From assembly GCA_039201605.1 (NCBI GenBank), contig JBCCRO010000014.1, forward strand, positions 1-64,000: a DNA stretch of 64,000 nt. The letters run 5' to 3'. This document shows positions 25,727 to 35,161 of this stretch, one piece after another. Numbering within the stretch: the stretch's first letter is position 1; every line of letters begins with the position of its first letter. Source of the DNA: CADEDH01 sp039201605. Lineage in GTDB: Bacteria > Actinomycetota > Acidimicrobiia > Acidimicrobiales > SZUA-35. The notes beneath the pieces are model-generated. The model saw only the letters and a list, made by a program, of their open reading frames with translations, was not told the origin of the DNA and ran no database searches. The position numbers and the translations under genes are program-made.

Positions 25727-26677
25727 GTGACCACATCGCCCCGGACGTCGATCGCCGTCTACGTCTGCACCCACAAGCGAAACGAGCCCCTGCGCCGGAT
25801 GCTCACCTCGTTGTCGGTGGCGGCGGAGCGGGTACAACCCGAGGTGGAGATCGCCGTGGTCGTCATCGACGACAATCCCGACGGCCGGGCCAAGGAGGTC
25901 GTCGAGGGCTTCGGCGACCCGTCGGGTACCGGTGGCTTCGCCCGAGGCCTGCACTACCGGCACTCGGGGGCGCAGAACATCTCCGTCGCCCGCAACCTCG
26001 GCCTGGAGGCCACCATCCCGCTGGGGGAGTGGGTGGCGATGACCGACGACGATCAGGTGGTGGTGCCCGAGTGGTTCGAGGCCCTGCTCGACCTGCAGGA
26101 GCGGACCGGCGCCGACGCCATCACCGGGCCGGTCCACAACCGGTACGCCCCCGACGCCCCCGCTTGGCTCACCGACCAGCCGTTCCACGAGATCATGGTC
26201 GCCCCCATGGAGGCGGACGGGGCGGTGGTGGAGACGTGCTCCACCGGCAACTCGATGCTGCGGTCGTCGTTCCTCACCGACCACCCCGAGATCCGGTTCC
26301 GCAAGGACCTGGGCGTCGTCGGGGGCGAGGATATGGTCTTCTACAAGGCGGCCACCGGCGCCGGCCTCGACGCCCGGTTCTCCACCGAGGCCGTCTGTTA
26401 TACCGAGATGCCGCCCGAACGCGAACGGTACCGGTACACCCTGCGCAGCTGCTATTGGCTGGGGAACTCGATCTACCTGACCAACATCGAGAGCGGCGAC
26501 GCCGGCAGAGGCCGCCTGGTCCTCCGGGCCGGCAAGCAGGCCCTGCAGGGCCTGAGTAGGCCGGTCAAACGACTCGTCGGGGGTAACCCTCCCCAATGGC
26601 GGTACGCCGGTGCCATCGTGGCCCGATCCTTTGGCATCCTTGTCGGTGTGATCGGCATTCGAGTCGCCCATCCGTGA
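25727..26677 (+). CDS. GT2-family glycosyltransferase
   Basis: Inverting nucleotide-sugar glycosyltransferase, 316 residues, GT-A fold. It opens with the nucleotide-binding strand SIAVYVCTHKRNEPL, has the metal-binding run MTDDDQVVVPEWF at about residue 105, and an acceptor-site segment VVGGEDMVFYKA with the ED catalytic pair. The C-terminal ~60 residues are basic and hydrophobic and may touch the membrane. It begins 36 bp after dnaE and opens the polysaccharide locus. Its stop overlaps the next gene (GTGA). Donor and acceptor unknown. Confidence 0.85.
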   Translation: MTTSPRTSIAVYVCTHKRNEPLRRMLTSLSVAAERVQPEVEIAVVVIDDNPDGRAKEVVEGFGDPSGTGGFARGLHYRHSGAQNISVARNLGLEATIPLGEWVAMTDDDQVVVPEWFEALLDLQERTGADAITGPVHNRYAPDAPAWLTDQPFHEIMVAPMEADGAVVETCSTGNSMLRSSFLTDHPEIRFRKDLGVVGGEDMVFYKAATGAGLDARFSTEAVCYTEMPPERERYRYTLRSCYWLGNSIYLTNIESGDAGRGRLVLRAGKQALQGLSRPVKRLVGGNPPQWRYAGAIVARSFGILVGVIGIRVAHP

Positions 26678-27984
26678 CCACCACGGCGGCGAGCCTCCGC
26701 AGCGAACTCTACGACGGGCAGGGCGATGCGCTGCTCCCGGTCGCCACCTTCGGCGCCCAGGTCTTCATCTTCGGCGCCCTGGTGTACTCCTTCCTGGTCA
26801 CCGGGTTCGAGCTGCTGCCGACGATCACCCCGCTGGCCCTGGTGTTCGGCGCCGTGGGCGTGCTGTTCCTCACGCCCCGCATGGTGCTCCACCGGATCCC
26901 GATCTCGCTGATGGCGCTGGTCCTGCTGGGGTGGATGGCCGCCTCCCAGCTGTGGAGCGACAACGCCGTGGCCACCGCCGGCGGCCTCGAGGCCCTGATG
27001 CCGCTCCTGATCGGCACGATCATCTGCACCGGCGTGATCTCGATGAGGGATCTGGTTCCGGCCCTGCTGTGGACGTTCCGGTTCAGCGTCGGGCTGACGA
27101 TCTTCGCCCTGATCACGATGCCCGAGACCCGCATCCACATCGACATCGCCACCGAGACCACCCACTCCGGCTGGCACGGGCTGTTCCCCCACAAGAACAT
27201 CATGACCCCGTACCTGGTGGCCGGGATCGTGACCATCCTCACCTTCGACCGGACCCGCATCCTCAAGTGGGGCACCCTGGCCGGGATCGTCGGCATCCTG
27301 CTCGGCTCGTCGTCGGTGACCGGTATGTCGAGTGCGTTCCTGGCCGTCAGCGTCTGGGTCTGGCTCCAGCTCTACCGCAACCTCGACATCCGCAACTCCA
27401 GTATCTTCCTCTTCTCGTCGATCTCGGTCGGTGTGTTCGCCCTCCTCGGTGTCGTCGCCTCGCTGGCCACGTTGACCAGCGCCTCGGGCCGTGACCTGAC
27501 CTTCACCGGCCGGACCCTGATCTGGGCCGCCACGCTGCGGGCCTGGGAGGAGCGTCCCCTCTTCGGCTGGGGCTTCGGCGGGATCCTCACGACCGACCCG
27601 GTGAGCCCCCGGACGGCGGAGATCTGGCGGGAGATCGGGTTCCGGGTGCCCCACGCCCACAGCGGCCCGATCGACCTCGGCCTCCAGCTCGGCGTCATCG
27701 GCCTGGTCATCTTCGTCGTCCTCTACGTGACGACGATGATCGACGGCATCCGAGCGATCAAGGATCGGCCCGAGATCGGGGCCTGGATCGTGTCGATCAT
27801 GATCGTGCAGCTGTACATGTCGTTCTCGGAGAACGTCTTCATCGGCTACGGCTGGCTGGTGTTCCTGCTGATGTTCCGCACGGTGCTCATGCGCAAGCAC
27901 GGTATGGAGGTCGACACCAGCAACGCCCTGGTCGAGTCCGTCCGCGATCGGATGGACGATCGGGGTCGACTGGTGCGTCGATGA
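26674..27984 (+). CDS. O-antigen ligase/polymerase-like membrane protein (Wzy/WaaL family), copy 1
   Basis: Polytopic membrane protein, 436 residues from GTG 26674, with about ten to twelve hydrophobic helices. The large periplasmic loop near residues 280-335 has the family pattern: TGRTLIWAATLRAWEERPLFGWGFGG followed by PHAHSGPIDLGLQLGVIGL, including the conserved Arg and His. These proteins polymerise or ligate lipid-linked oligosaccharides outside the membrane; the polymerase role is inferred from an adjacent flippase. It overlaps both neighbours by 4 bp. Confidence 0.82.
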   Translation: MTTTAASLRSELYDGQGDALLPVATFGAQVFIFGALVYSFLVTGFELLPTITPLALVFGAVGVLFLTPRMVLHRIPISLMALVLLGWMAASQLWSDNAVATAGGLEALMPLLIGTIICTGVISMRDLVPALLWTFRFSVGLTIFALITMPETRIHIDIATETTHSGWHGLFPHKNIMTPYLVAGIVTILTFDRTRILKWGTLAGIVGILLGSSSVTGMSSAFLAVSVWVWLQLYRNLDIRNSSIFLFSSISVGVFALLGVVASLATLTSASGRDLTFTGRTLIWAATLRAWEERPLFGWGFGGILTTDPVSPRTAEIWREIGFRVPHAHSGPIDLGLQLGVIGLVIFVVLYVTTMIDGIRAIKDRPEIGAWIVSIMIVQLYMSFSENVFIGYGWLVFLLMFRTVLMRKHGMEVDTSNALVESVRDRMDDRGRLVRR

Positions 27985-29321
27985 GCGGTGACGGGGAGCC
28001 GAACGCCGTCGTCGCGCAGTGGCTGCGACTGTGGCGGGCCTTCGACGGCCTGGCCCGGGACACGCTGTGGAGCGGAGCCCACGACTTCCTCCACCTGATC
28101 ACGGCCTTCAGCTCGTTCTATCTGCTGCAGCGCTCGCTGGCGGTCGAGGAGTACGGGGCCTACATCGGCCTCTACGGCCTGCTCGGGGCCTTCGGCGCCA
28201 TGTCGTTCTCGGGGCCCGGCCTGGCTCTGTTGCAGCGGTTGATGGGGGAGGGGGACGAGCCCGACGAGGCCTTCCGCTCGTTCCTGTCGCTCAGCCTGTT
28301 GGCCGGGGCCGTGGTCGCCGTCATCGCCGCCCCGCTGGCCATGGTCACCCTCGAGCTGACCACGGTCGAGATCCTGCTGATCGTCGGCACCGAGATCCTG
28401 GCCGTCACCGTGGTGTTCCTGGCCAGCATCGCCGTGCAGGCCCGCTCCGGCTTCCCCGCCGCCATCCGGGTCAACATGGCCGTCATCCCGATGCGGCTGG
28501 GCACCCTGCTGTTCCTCTTCGCCACCGACTCGCTGACCATCCGCAATCTGGCAGCGGGCTACGGGCTGTGCTTCACCCTCTACGGCGTCTACCTGTGGCG
28601 GGTCCACCTGCCCCGCCACGGTTACCGGGCTTCGCTCGGGCGCCCGTCGATGCTGTCGCTCAGGGCCAGCGGCATGTTCTCCGCCCCCATGGGCGCCTCC
28701 AAGCTGCAGACCGACGGCGACAAGTACCTGCTGAACGCTTTCCGCCACGGGGTGGACGCCGGCCTCTACGGCGCCGCCTACCGCATGGTCCTGCTCGGCA
28801 CCATGCCGCTCCTGGCGCTGGAGACGGCGGCCTTCCAGCGCTTCCTGCCCCAGGGCGACGGCGAGCGCGGCCTCCATCTGCGCCGGGCCGTCCGGCTGTC
28901 GGCCATGATGCTGGTGGCCAGCGTCGTCGTCGCCGTCGGCATCTACATCACCCTGCCTCTCTTCGACTTCCTCTTCGCCGAGGAGTTCAAGGAGGCGATG
29001 GACATCGTGCCGTGGCTGTTGTTCCTCGTGCCTCTGGTGTCGACCAGTGGCACCCCGCTGAACGGCCTACTCGGTCTGGGGCTGCCCAAGGTGAGGATGT
29101 GGATCTACATCGCCTCGGCCGTGATCTCCCTGGCCCTGTACGCCGCGCTCATTCCCGCCTACAGCTGGCGCGGCGCCCTCATCGGGACGCTGGTCAGCGA
29201 GGTGGTTCTCTCCATCGTCGGCTGGGCTGCGCTCTGGTACTACCAGAAGAGGGCCGATGAGCAGGGCCCGGCCGGCGGCGACGATGCGGAGGATCTCGCC
29301 GAGGCGACGAGCCCGGTCTGA
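27981..29321 (+). CDS. Wzx-like polysaccharide flippase (MOP superfamily), copy 1
   Basis: 446 residues with about twelve to fourteen hydrophobic segments and few charged residues inside them, typical for lipid-linked oligosaccharide flippases. The N-terminal LITAFSSFYLLQRSLAVEEYGAYIGLYGLLGAFGAM matches the polysaccharide transporter (PST) branch. It is translationally coupled to the upstream polymerase (ATGA overlap). It presumably moves undecaprenyl-PP-linked repeat units across the membrane. Family membership is clear; substrate is not. Confidence 0.82.
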   Translation: MSGDGEPNAVVAQWLRLWRAFDGLARDTLWSGAHDFLHLITAFSSFYLLQRSLAVEEYGAYIGLYGLLGAFGAMSFSGPGLALLQRLMGEGDEPDEAFRSFLSLSLLAGAVVAVIAAPLAMVTLELTTVEILLIVGTEILAVTVVFLASIAVQARSGFPAAIRVNMAVIPMRLGTLLFLFATDSLTIRNLAAGYGLCFTLYGVYLWRVHLPRHGYRASLGRPSMLSLRASGMFSAPMGASKLQTDGDKYLLNAFRHGVDAGLYGAAYRMVLLGTMPLLALETAAFQRFLPQGDGERGLHLRRAVRLSAMMLVASVVVAVGIYITLPLFDFLFAEEFKEAMDIVPWLLFLVPLVSTSGTPLNGLLGLGLPKVRMWIYIASAVISLALYAALIPAYSWRGALIGTLVSEVVLSIVGWAALWYYQKRADEQGPAGGDDAEDLAEATSPV

Positions 29322-29338
29322 GGCGGTTTGGCGGGACG

Positions 29339-32110
29339 GTGAACGAAACGATGACACTCGACGGCGTCGCCACCCGACGCTCGCGCCGTGGCGGCGCCCT
29401 CGGCCTGTTGGGCGGGGTGGTCGTGCTGCTGGTGATCGTCGGCGCCGTGTTGGGTGGTGTGTTCGCCTACTTCCGGCTGGTCCGAGAGCCCGCCGTCCTG
29501 CGGGGCACCGATCAGCAGCCGGCGCCACCGCTGGTGGCCGCCGATGACCCCGAGCGAGGGTCGATCACGCTGCTTGCCGACGACGACATCGTGCCCGGCC
29601 CCGACATCACGCTGGCCGTCGCCGCCCCACCGGGCGCCACCCAGATGCAGATCGGGTTCGACCCGTCCTTCGCCTCGGTGCCCTGGGTGGCGGTCGACGA
29701 CACCGCCACCGTCACCAGCCATCACGTCGGCCACCAGGTCGTGTTCGGTCGCTTCAGGGCCGACGCCTCGGCCGACCCGACCGATGTGAGCCTGGCCGGC
29801 GTCATCGTCGACCCGACCTACGAGGCCGCCGTGTCGTCGGCCACCGGCATCCATGAGGCGAGCTGGGCCCGACCGGCAGGCCCCCGCAACGTGGTGATCC
29901 GCATCGAGGCGGGCCGCCTCGATCGAGGTGCCCAGGAGTTCTACGACTTCGACGACCCACCGCCGGGCGACTCGGTGTCGAGCTGGTTCGGACCCACCAC
30001 CGTCAGCCGCGGTGGGGAGCCCTACGGGATCCAGGTCGACGGCCACGACGACCTCCTGCGCCGCTTCGATCGGCTCCGGGGCGAGCCGATCGACACCGAC
30101 CGGCTGGACGGCGGTCTGTGGACGATCGAGAGCGAGGTCGGGACCACGATCCGAGTCGTCGAGATCGAGCGCATCTCCCGCACCGCCGGAGCCGGGGCCG
30201 GTCCCGACGACGAGCGGATCGTCCCCGTGGTCCACGACGTGATCCTGACCACGGCCGACCCCCTCACCGAGGGTCTGACCTACACCGTCCGGCCCCCGAT
30301 CGACGTGGTCGCCCCCACCTCGTTCGTGTACGACGCCGAGGCCGTCCAGAGCCCGGCGGTCCACGTCAACCAGAACGGCTACGGCACCGACGACCCGCTC
30401 AAGGTGGGCTACCTGTCGAGGCCGTTCTTCGACGTGGTGGGAGACGAGCCCTACCGCAACGGCATGGCCTTCGTCGTGATCAACGACGACACCGGCGAGG
30501 TGGCGGCCGAGGGCACCGTGGCCCGCCGCCCCCGGGGCGACGAACTCAATCTGGGCGATCTCAGCGGGGCCCCGGTCTTCGAGGCCGAGTTCGGGCGGGT
30601 GACCGAGGTCGGTCGCTATCGCCTGTGCGTCGAGACCGTCGGGTGCTCGCCCTCGTTCCGCATCGGCAACCAGGTCTGGAGCGACCTGACGATGACGGTG
30701 GCCCGCAGCATGTACCACCAACGGTCCGGGGTGTCCCTCGGCCCGCCCTACACCCCGGTGGCCCGGCCCCGCCCGTACCACCCCGACGACGGCATGGTGA
30801 TCCGGGAGACCGGCCTCCGCCTGGTCGACGCCATCGGCGCCCCGTTCGGCGACGTGTTCGACGAGGTCGTCGACCTGCGCACCGACCTGGTGTTACCCGA
30901 GGCGTGGGGCGGCCATTTCGACGGCGGCGACTGGGATCGCCGGGTCCAGCACCTGTACTACGCCCGGGCCGCGGTCGAGCTGGTGGAGCAGAACCCCGGG
31001 TTCTACGCCGATCTCGAACTCCAGATCCCCGAGAGCGGTGACGACGTCCCCGATCTCCTCGACGAGGCGCTGTGGTCGCTCGACCTGTACCTGCGGCTGC
31101 AGCGGCCCGACGGCGCGGTGCGGGGCGGTGTCGAGGCCTCGGAGCACCCCCAACCCGACAACACGTCGTGGAGCGACAACCTCGCCGTCTTCGCCTATGC
31201 CCCCGACCCGTTCTCGTCGTACCTCTACGCCGGGGTGGCGGCGCAGATGGCCGACGTCCTGGCCGACTACGACCCGGAGCGGGCCGCCGTCTACGCCGAA
31301 TCGGCCCTGGCCGCCGCGGCCTGGGCCGCCGATCAGCCCCCCGACCCCGACCACGCCGAGACGATCGCCAACGAACGGGCGGTGGCCGCCGCCGCGCTGT
31401 ACAAACTGACCGGTGACCAGGCGTGGCACGACGTCTTCCGCGACACCACCGGCTTCACCGACGGGGTCAACTCGTTCCTGGCCTGCCACATCCACACCGC
31501 CTGCGACGCTGGCTGGATCTACCTCTCCATGCCGGCTGAGGACACCGATCCCGAGCTCCGGGCGACCATCGAGCAGAGCTTCCTGTCCAGCGCCGACGAG
31601 GTGATCGCGGCCGCCGACACCACGTCCTACGGGTGGGCCCTGGAGGATCGATTCGTGCCGCTGGTGTGGGGACTGGGGCCCGGCGGTTCGCCCAGCGCCA
31701 TCGGCCTGCTCCGGGCCTACGAGTTGTCGGGCGACGACCGCTACCTGGTGGCGGCCCAGCGCTCGGCCGCCGTATCGCTCGGGGCCAACCCGACCAACAC
31801 GGTGTACATAACCGGGGTCGGTTCGCAGCCCGTCCAGTACCCGGTGATCGTCGACAACCTCCACGGCGGCCTGCCGGTGTGGGCCGGCACCCCGGTCTAC
31901 GGTCCGCACCGACTCAACACGTTGTCCGACGACTCCTGGATCGACGAGTTCGTCCTGGAGCCGGCCGGCGTCCAGCCGTTGGGCGACGACCTGCCCTACC
32001 TGTGGCAGTGGTTCGACGTGTCGCACGTCGCCGTGTTCAACGAGTTCACCGTCTATCAGAGCCACGCCGAGGCCCTCTACGCCTACGGCACCCTGGCCGC
32101 CGTCGAGTAG
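29339..32110 (+). CDS. Membrane-anchored glycoside hydrolase family 9 protein
   Basis: 923 residues. A basic N-terminus and one helix (~residues 18-45, LGLLGGVVVLLVIVGAVLGGVFAYF) anchor the protein with the rest outside. Residues ~335-440 form the N-terminal Ig-like domain that precedes many GH9 catalytic domains (VHVNQNGYGTDDPLKVGYLS). The (alpha/alpha)6 catalytic domain follows with the aspartate pair Asp528/Asp531 (GGHFDGGDWD), SLGANPTNTVYITGVG and the probable acid Glu902 (FNEFTVYQ). GH9 enzymes cut beta-1,4 glucans. Its place between flippase and glycosyltransferase suggests trimming or release of the local polysaccharide. Residues ~50-330 are unassigned. Confidence 0.8.
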   Translation: MNETMTLDGVATRRSRRGGALGLLGGVVVLLVIVGAVLGGVFAYFRLVREPAVLRGTDQQPAPPLVAADDPERGSITLLADDDIVPGPDITLAVAAPPGATQMQIGFDPSFASVPWVAVDDTATVTSHHVGHQVVFGRFRADASADPTDVSLAGVIVDPTYEAAVSSATGIHEASWARPAGPRNVVIRIEAGRLDRGAQEFYDFDDPPPGDSVSSWFGPTTVSRGGEPYGIQVDGHDDLLRRFDRLRGEPIDTDRLDGGLWTIESEVGTTIRVVEIERISRTAGAGAGPDDERIVPVVHDVILTTADPLTEGLTYTVRPPIDVVAPTSFVYDAEAVQSPAVHVNQNGYGTDDPLKVGYLSRPFFDVVGDEPYRNGMAFVVINDDTGEVAAEGTVARRPRGDELNLGDLSGAPVFEAEFGRVTEVGRYRLCVETVGCSPSFRIGNQVWSDLTMTVARSMYHQRSGVSLGPPYTPVARPRPYHPDDGMVIRETGLRLVDAIGAPFGDVFDEVVDLRTDLVLPEAWGGHFDGGDWDRRVQHLYYARAAVELVEQNPGFYADLELQIPESGDDVPDLLDEALWSLDLYLRLQRPDGAVRGGVEASEHPQPDNTSWSDNLAVFAYAPDPFSSYLYAGVAAQMADVLADYDPERAAVYAESALAAAAWAADQPPDPDHAETIANERAVAAAALYKLTGDQAWHDVFRDTTGFTDGVNSFLACHIHTACDAGWIYLSMPAEDTDPELRATIEQSFLSSADEVIAAADTTSYGWALEDRFVPLVWGLGPGGSPSAIGLLRAYELSGDDRYLVAAQRSAAVSLGANPTNTVYITGVGSQPVQYPVIVDNLHGGLPVWAGTPVYGPHRLNTLSDDSWIDEFVLEPAGVQPLGDDLPYLWQWFDVSHVAVFNEFTVYQSHAEALYAYGTLAAVE

Positions 32111-32174
32111 GCCGCCGTCGCCGAGGCGGTCCGCAACCCTGACCGTCATCGACGAGGCGGGCGATCGACACCCG

Positions 32175-32180
32175 TACACT
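32175..32180 (+). promoter_or_regulatory. Candidate -10 box for the 32.2-kb glycosyltransferase
   Basis: TACACT fits the TANNNT pattern and is followed by GGAGG (32190-32194) 7 bp before the GTG start at 32202. No convincing -35 box is visible. Confidence 0.3.
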
Positions 32181-32201
32181 GCCAAGCGAGGAGGGCAATC
32201 C

Positions 32202-33059
32202 GTGAGCGATGAGCGATCCCTGGTCAGCGTCGTGGTCCCCGTGGGCTACGTCGACGACCTCCTGCCGTTGCAGCTGCGCACCCTGGCCGCCCAGGACTAC
32301 GAGGGCGCCTGGGAGCTGATCCTGTCGCTCAACAGCGCCGAGCCGGCGGAGCGAACCCGTCTGGAGAAGCTGTTGGCCTCGGTCGACGGTCTGGAGTGGC
32401 GCATCGTCGACTCCTCGGACCTCCGCAGCGCCTCCCACGCCCGCAACGTCGGCGCCGCCGCCGCCCGAGGGGAGCTCCTGCTCTTCTGCGACGGCGACGA
32501 CCTGGCCGACCCGGGCTGGATGTCGGCCCTGGTCACCGCGCTCGACGGCTCGGTGGCGGCGGTGGGCGGTCACCTGGAGGAGGACCGACTGGCCATCCCC
32601 GGCCAGGAGGACTGGCGCCCGCCGGCGACGCCCGAGGCCCTGCCCACCTTCCTCGGTCAGCCCTTCCTGGTCACGGCCAACATGGGTATCGAGCGGGCGG
32701 CCTTCGAGAAGACCGGGGGATTCGACACCACCCTGATCCGGGGCGAGGACATCGCCCTGTCCTGGGAGCTGCTCGACCTGGGTCTGGAGCTTGCCTACTG
32801 CGCCGAGGCCGTGATCCACTACCGCCACCGCCGGGGTCTGATCCCGATGATGAAGCAGCACTACCTGTACGGACGGGGCTTCAGCCAGATCCTGTCCCGC
32901 CGGGGGGTGCCGGGCCAGGAGGCGTCGGGCGGCCTCGCCACCCTCAAGCCGAACAACCAGGCCGTCACCGCCCCCAAGGGCGTGCCCTATGTCGCCCGCC
33001 GGGGCTCGATCGCAGTGGGGCGGGTCGTCGGTCTGATCGCCGCCCGGCTGGGCCGCTGA
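32202..33059 (+). CDS. GT2-family glycosyltransferase
   Basis: 285 residues. SVVVPVGYVDDLLPLQLRTLAAQDYEG is the GT2 opening, SHARNVGAAAARGELLLFCDGDDLADPGWM carries the DxD-type metal site near residue 105, and IRGEDIALSWELLDLG the ED catalytic segment near 190. The C-terminal region is basic. GTG start with GGAGG 7 bp upstream. It lies 91 bp after the GH9 gene and probably has its own promoter. Substrate unknown. Confidence 0.83.
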   Translation: MSDERSLVSVVVPVGYVDDLLPLQLRTLAAQDYEGAWELILSLNSAEPAERTRLEKLLASVDGLEWRIVDSSDLRSASHARNVGAAAARGELLLFCDGDDLADPGWMSALVTALDGSVAAVGGHLEEDRLAIPGQEDWRPPATPEALPTFLGQPFLVTANMGIERAAFEKTGGFDTTLIRGEDIALSWELLDLGLELAYCAEAVIHYRHRRGLIPMMKQHYLYGRGFSQILSRRGVPGQEASGGLATLKPNNQAVTAPKGVPYVARRGSIAVGRVVGLIAARLGR

Positions 33060-33140
33060 GGCCGTATACGCCCTGTACACGGCGTGAGTGGGCTCACCCA
33101 GTGCGGCGGGGGTCGCCGACCAAGGCGCAGGCGCAGAGAG

Positions 33141-33146
33141 TACAGT
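33141..33146 (+). promoter_or_regulatory. Candidate -10 box for the Wzc-like gene at 33.2 kb
   Basis: TACAGT (TANNNT) lies 86 bp before the GTG start in the 172-bp gap after the glycosyltransferase. The -35 position is unclear. Confidence 0.25.
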
Positions 33147-33231
33147 GATGCGTTGGTGTACGGCGCCGTGCCCTGAGGCCGACGCCGACCAGCGCCCCCG
33201 GTAGGACACACGAGGACGATTTGAGGAGCCC

Positions 33232-35070
33232 GTGGAACTCGCATTCGTAGTCTCGGCGCTCCGCCGCCGGTTCTGGGTCGTCACGCTGTTCGTACTGCTG
33301 GGCTCACTGCCCGGCCTGCTGTCCGATCCGCCGGTCAGCACCAACTACGAGTCGTCGGCCGTCCTGTTGGTCACCGAACCCACCCGCTTCGGCGAGACGG
33401 TGTTCGCCGCCGAGCCCGACCGCTACGTGGTGTCCCAGCTGGAGGTCCTCGGGAGCACATCGCTCCAGGAGCGGGTGGCCAACCGGGTCGCCGCCGAGCA
33501 GGCGATCGACATCTCCGGGTCCGACGTCGGCGCCCTCACCACGATCACCAACTCGCCGGGCACCGACATCGTCCAGATCACGGCCCAGGGCCGCACGGCC
33601 GAGCTCGCGGCCGGTATCGCCCAGTCCTACGCCGAGCTGTATGTCGAGGGCCTGGCCACCACCGACGAGGATCAGGTGCAGCGGGCCGATCTGGTCTCCC
33701 AGATCCAGGACCTGGAGAACCGCCTGCTCAGCCTGGACCAGCGGCTCCAGGAGGCGCTGGAGCCGTTCCTGCCCCGCGACGGCGACGCCACCCCGGATCC
33801 GATCCCGCCCGCGGAGATGGTCGACCCGGACGCCGTGTCGCAGCGGCTCCTCGTGCTCGACGAGCTCACCCGACTCAAGGCCTCGCTCAACGAGCTCGAC
33901 CAGCAGTCCCGCCTCCGGGTCAACACATCGATCATCTCGCCCGCCGTCGTCCCCGACGACCCGATGCCCCCCGCCGGCAACTTCCTGCTCGCCGGTGGCC
34001 TGGTGGCCGGCATCATGGCCGGCGTCGTCGTGGCCCTGACCTGGGCCCGGTTCTCGACCAAGGTCCTCGACGAGGACGCCGCCGAGGACATCCTCGGCGC
34101 ACCCGTCGCCTCCGAGCTGCCGTACTACCGCTCGCTGGCCCGCAAGCCGCTGGCCGCCTTCCAGTCGCTGCCCCGCTCGGCGACGACCATCGTCGATCAG
34201 CTGTGTGTCCGGGCCGAGGCGCTGGCCCGCATCGGCGAGCCCCTCACCGTCGTCGTCACCGGCACCATGCGCAACGCCGGCTCCACCACCCTGGCCCTGG
34301 CCATGGCCGAGCGGTTCGCCGCCGGCGGCTCGTCGGTGGTCCTGGTCGACGGCGATGTGCACGATCCCCGGGTCACCACCGTGTTCAACGGCCAGGCCGA
34401 CGGCGGCGTGCCCGCCATCGTGGCCAGCGGCGGTTCCCTCACCGATCAGCGGGGCCGCTCGTCGCTGACCCGCACCATGGACCCGGCGGTGAGCGTGCTC
34501 GGCCTCGGGCCGGACCGGTCATCGGCCGCCCTGCGGCGTGACACGGTGCCCACCGTGCTCGACGTGGCCCGCCGCAACGGCGACATCGTCGTGATCGACG
34601 GTGGCCCGGCGCTCGATCTCGCCTCCACCCTCCAGTTCGCCAACCTGGTCGACGCCGTCGTGCTCGCCGTCCCGCTCAGCCGGCAGAAGGCCGATCCGCT
34701 CACCGACCTGGCCCGTCAGCTCGGCTCCCTGCAGGAGAAGCTGCTGCCGGTGATGACCTCGCCGTCGCGCCGCTCGGCCAAGGGCAACACCTCCCGCTCC
34801 GACAGCGCTCTCGGCGGCAGCGCCCGGACCTCGGTCAACCAGGGCGCCGGGATGCCGAACGGCGTCGTGCCGTCAGACGGCGGCGCCAACGGCACGGTGA
34901 TGACCACCGGTCGATCCGCCGCCGACATGGCCGCCAGCTACTCGGCGACCAAGGTGATGGGGGAGGGGACCAAGCAAGGCCCCGGCGTTCCCGGCAACGG
35001 TGTCGAGGAAGAGGTCGTCGAGGCCACGGCGGCGACCAAGAGCGCGCCGCCCCCGCCTCCGCCGACCTGA
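33232..35070 (+). CDS. Wzc-like polysaccharide co-polymerase with degenerate ATPase domain
   Basis: 612 residues. The N-terminus has a membrane helix (~13-30), a Wzz-type periplasmic region with coiled coil, and a second helix near 245-268 (NFLLAGGLVAGIMAGVVVALTW). The C-terminal domain resembles BY-kinase/ParA ATPases: VVVTGTMRNAGSTTLALAMAERF, VVLVDGDVHDPRV and IVVIDGGPALDLAS. In the Walker A loop the essential Lys is Ser351, while both paralogs in this window keep GK. The tail (~500-612) is disordered, Pro-rich at the end, and lacks a Tyr cluster. It probably regulates chain length without kinase activity. Confidence 0.82.
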   Translation: MELAFVVSALRRRFWVVTLFVLLGSLPGLLSDPPVSTNYESSAVLLVTEPTRFGETVFAAEPDRYVVSQLEVLGSTSLQERVANRVAAEQAIDISGSDVGALTTITNSPGTDIVQITAQGRTAELAAGIAQSYAELYVEGLATTDEDQVQRADLVSQIQDLENRLLSLDQRLQEALEPFLPRDGDATPDPIPPAEMVDPDAVSQRLLVLDELTRLKASLNELDQQSRLRVNTSIISPAVVPDDPMPPAGNFLLAGGLVAGIMAGVVVALTWARFSTKVLDEDAAEDILGAPVASELPYYRSLARKPLAAFQSLPRSATTIVDQLCVRAEALARIGEPLTVVVTGTMRNAGSTTLALAMAERFAAGGSSVVLVDGDVHDPRVTTVFNGQADGGVPAIVASGGSLTDQRGRSSLTRTMDPAVSVLGLGPDRSSAALRRDTVPTVLDVARRNGDIVVIDGGPALDLASTLQFANLVDAVVLAVPLSRQKADPLTDLARQLGSLQEKLLPVMTSPSRRSAKGNTSRSDSALGGSARTSVNQGAGMPNGVVPSDGGANGTVMTTGRSAADMAASYSATKVMGEGTKQGPGVPGNGVEEEVVEATAATKSAPPPPPPT

Positions 35071-35149
35071 TCGGCCTGGTCACGGCCCCGCCCGTCGCTC
35101 GGGACGGGATACTGTCCCCAGGCTGAGCCTCTTCGCTTCCAGCGGTGAT

Positions 35150-35155
35150 TAGGGT
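35150..35155 (+). promoter_or_regulatory. Candidate -10 box giving a leaderless rfbF transcript
   Basis: TAGGGT ends 6 bp before the rfbF ATG, the spacing seen for leaderless actinobacterial mRNAs. A second TANNNT box, TACTGT, lies at 35110-35115 inside a small hairpin. Confidence 0.3.
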
Positions 35156-35161
35156 AAAGCC

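Noticed and set aside
22154..26671. A 1505-residue open frame on the minus strand
   Set aside because: It lies antisense to dnaE and the first glycosyltransferase; GC-rich third positions create such frames. Composition (Val/Gly/His/Leu) is unlike a protein and dnaE motifs on the + strand are unmistakable.
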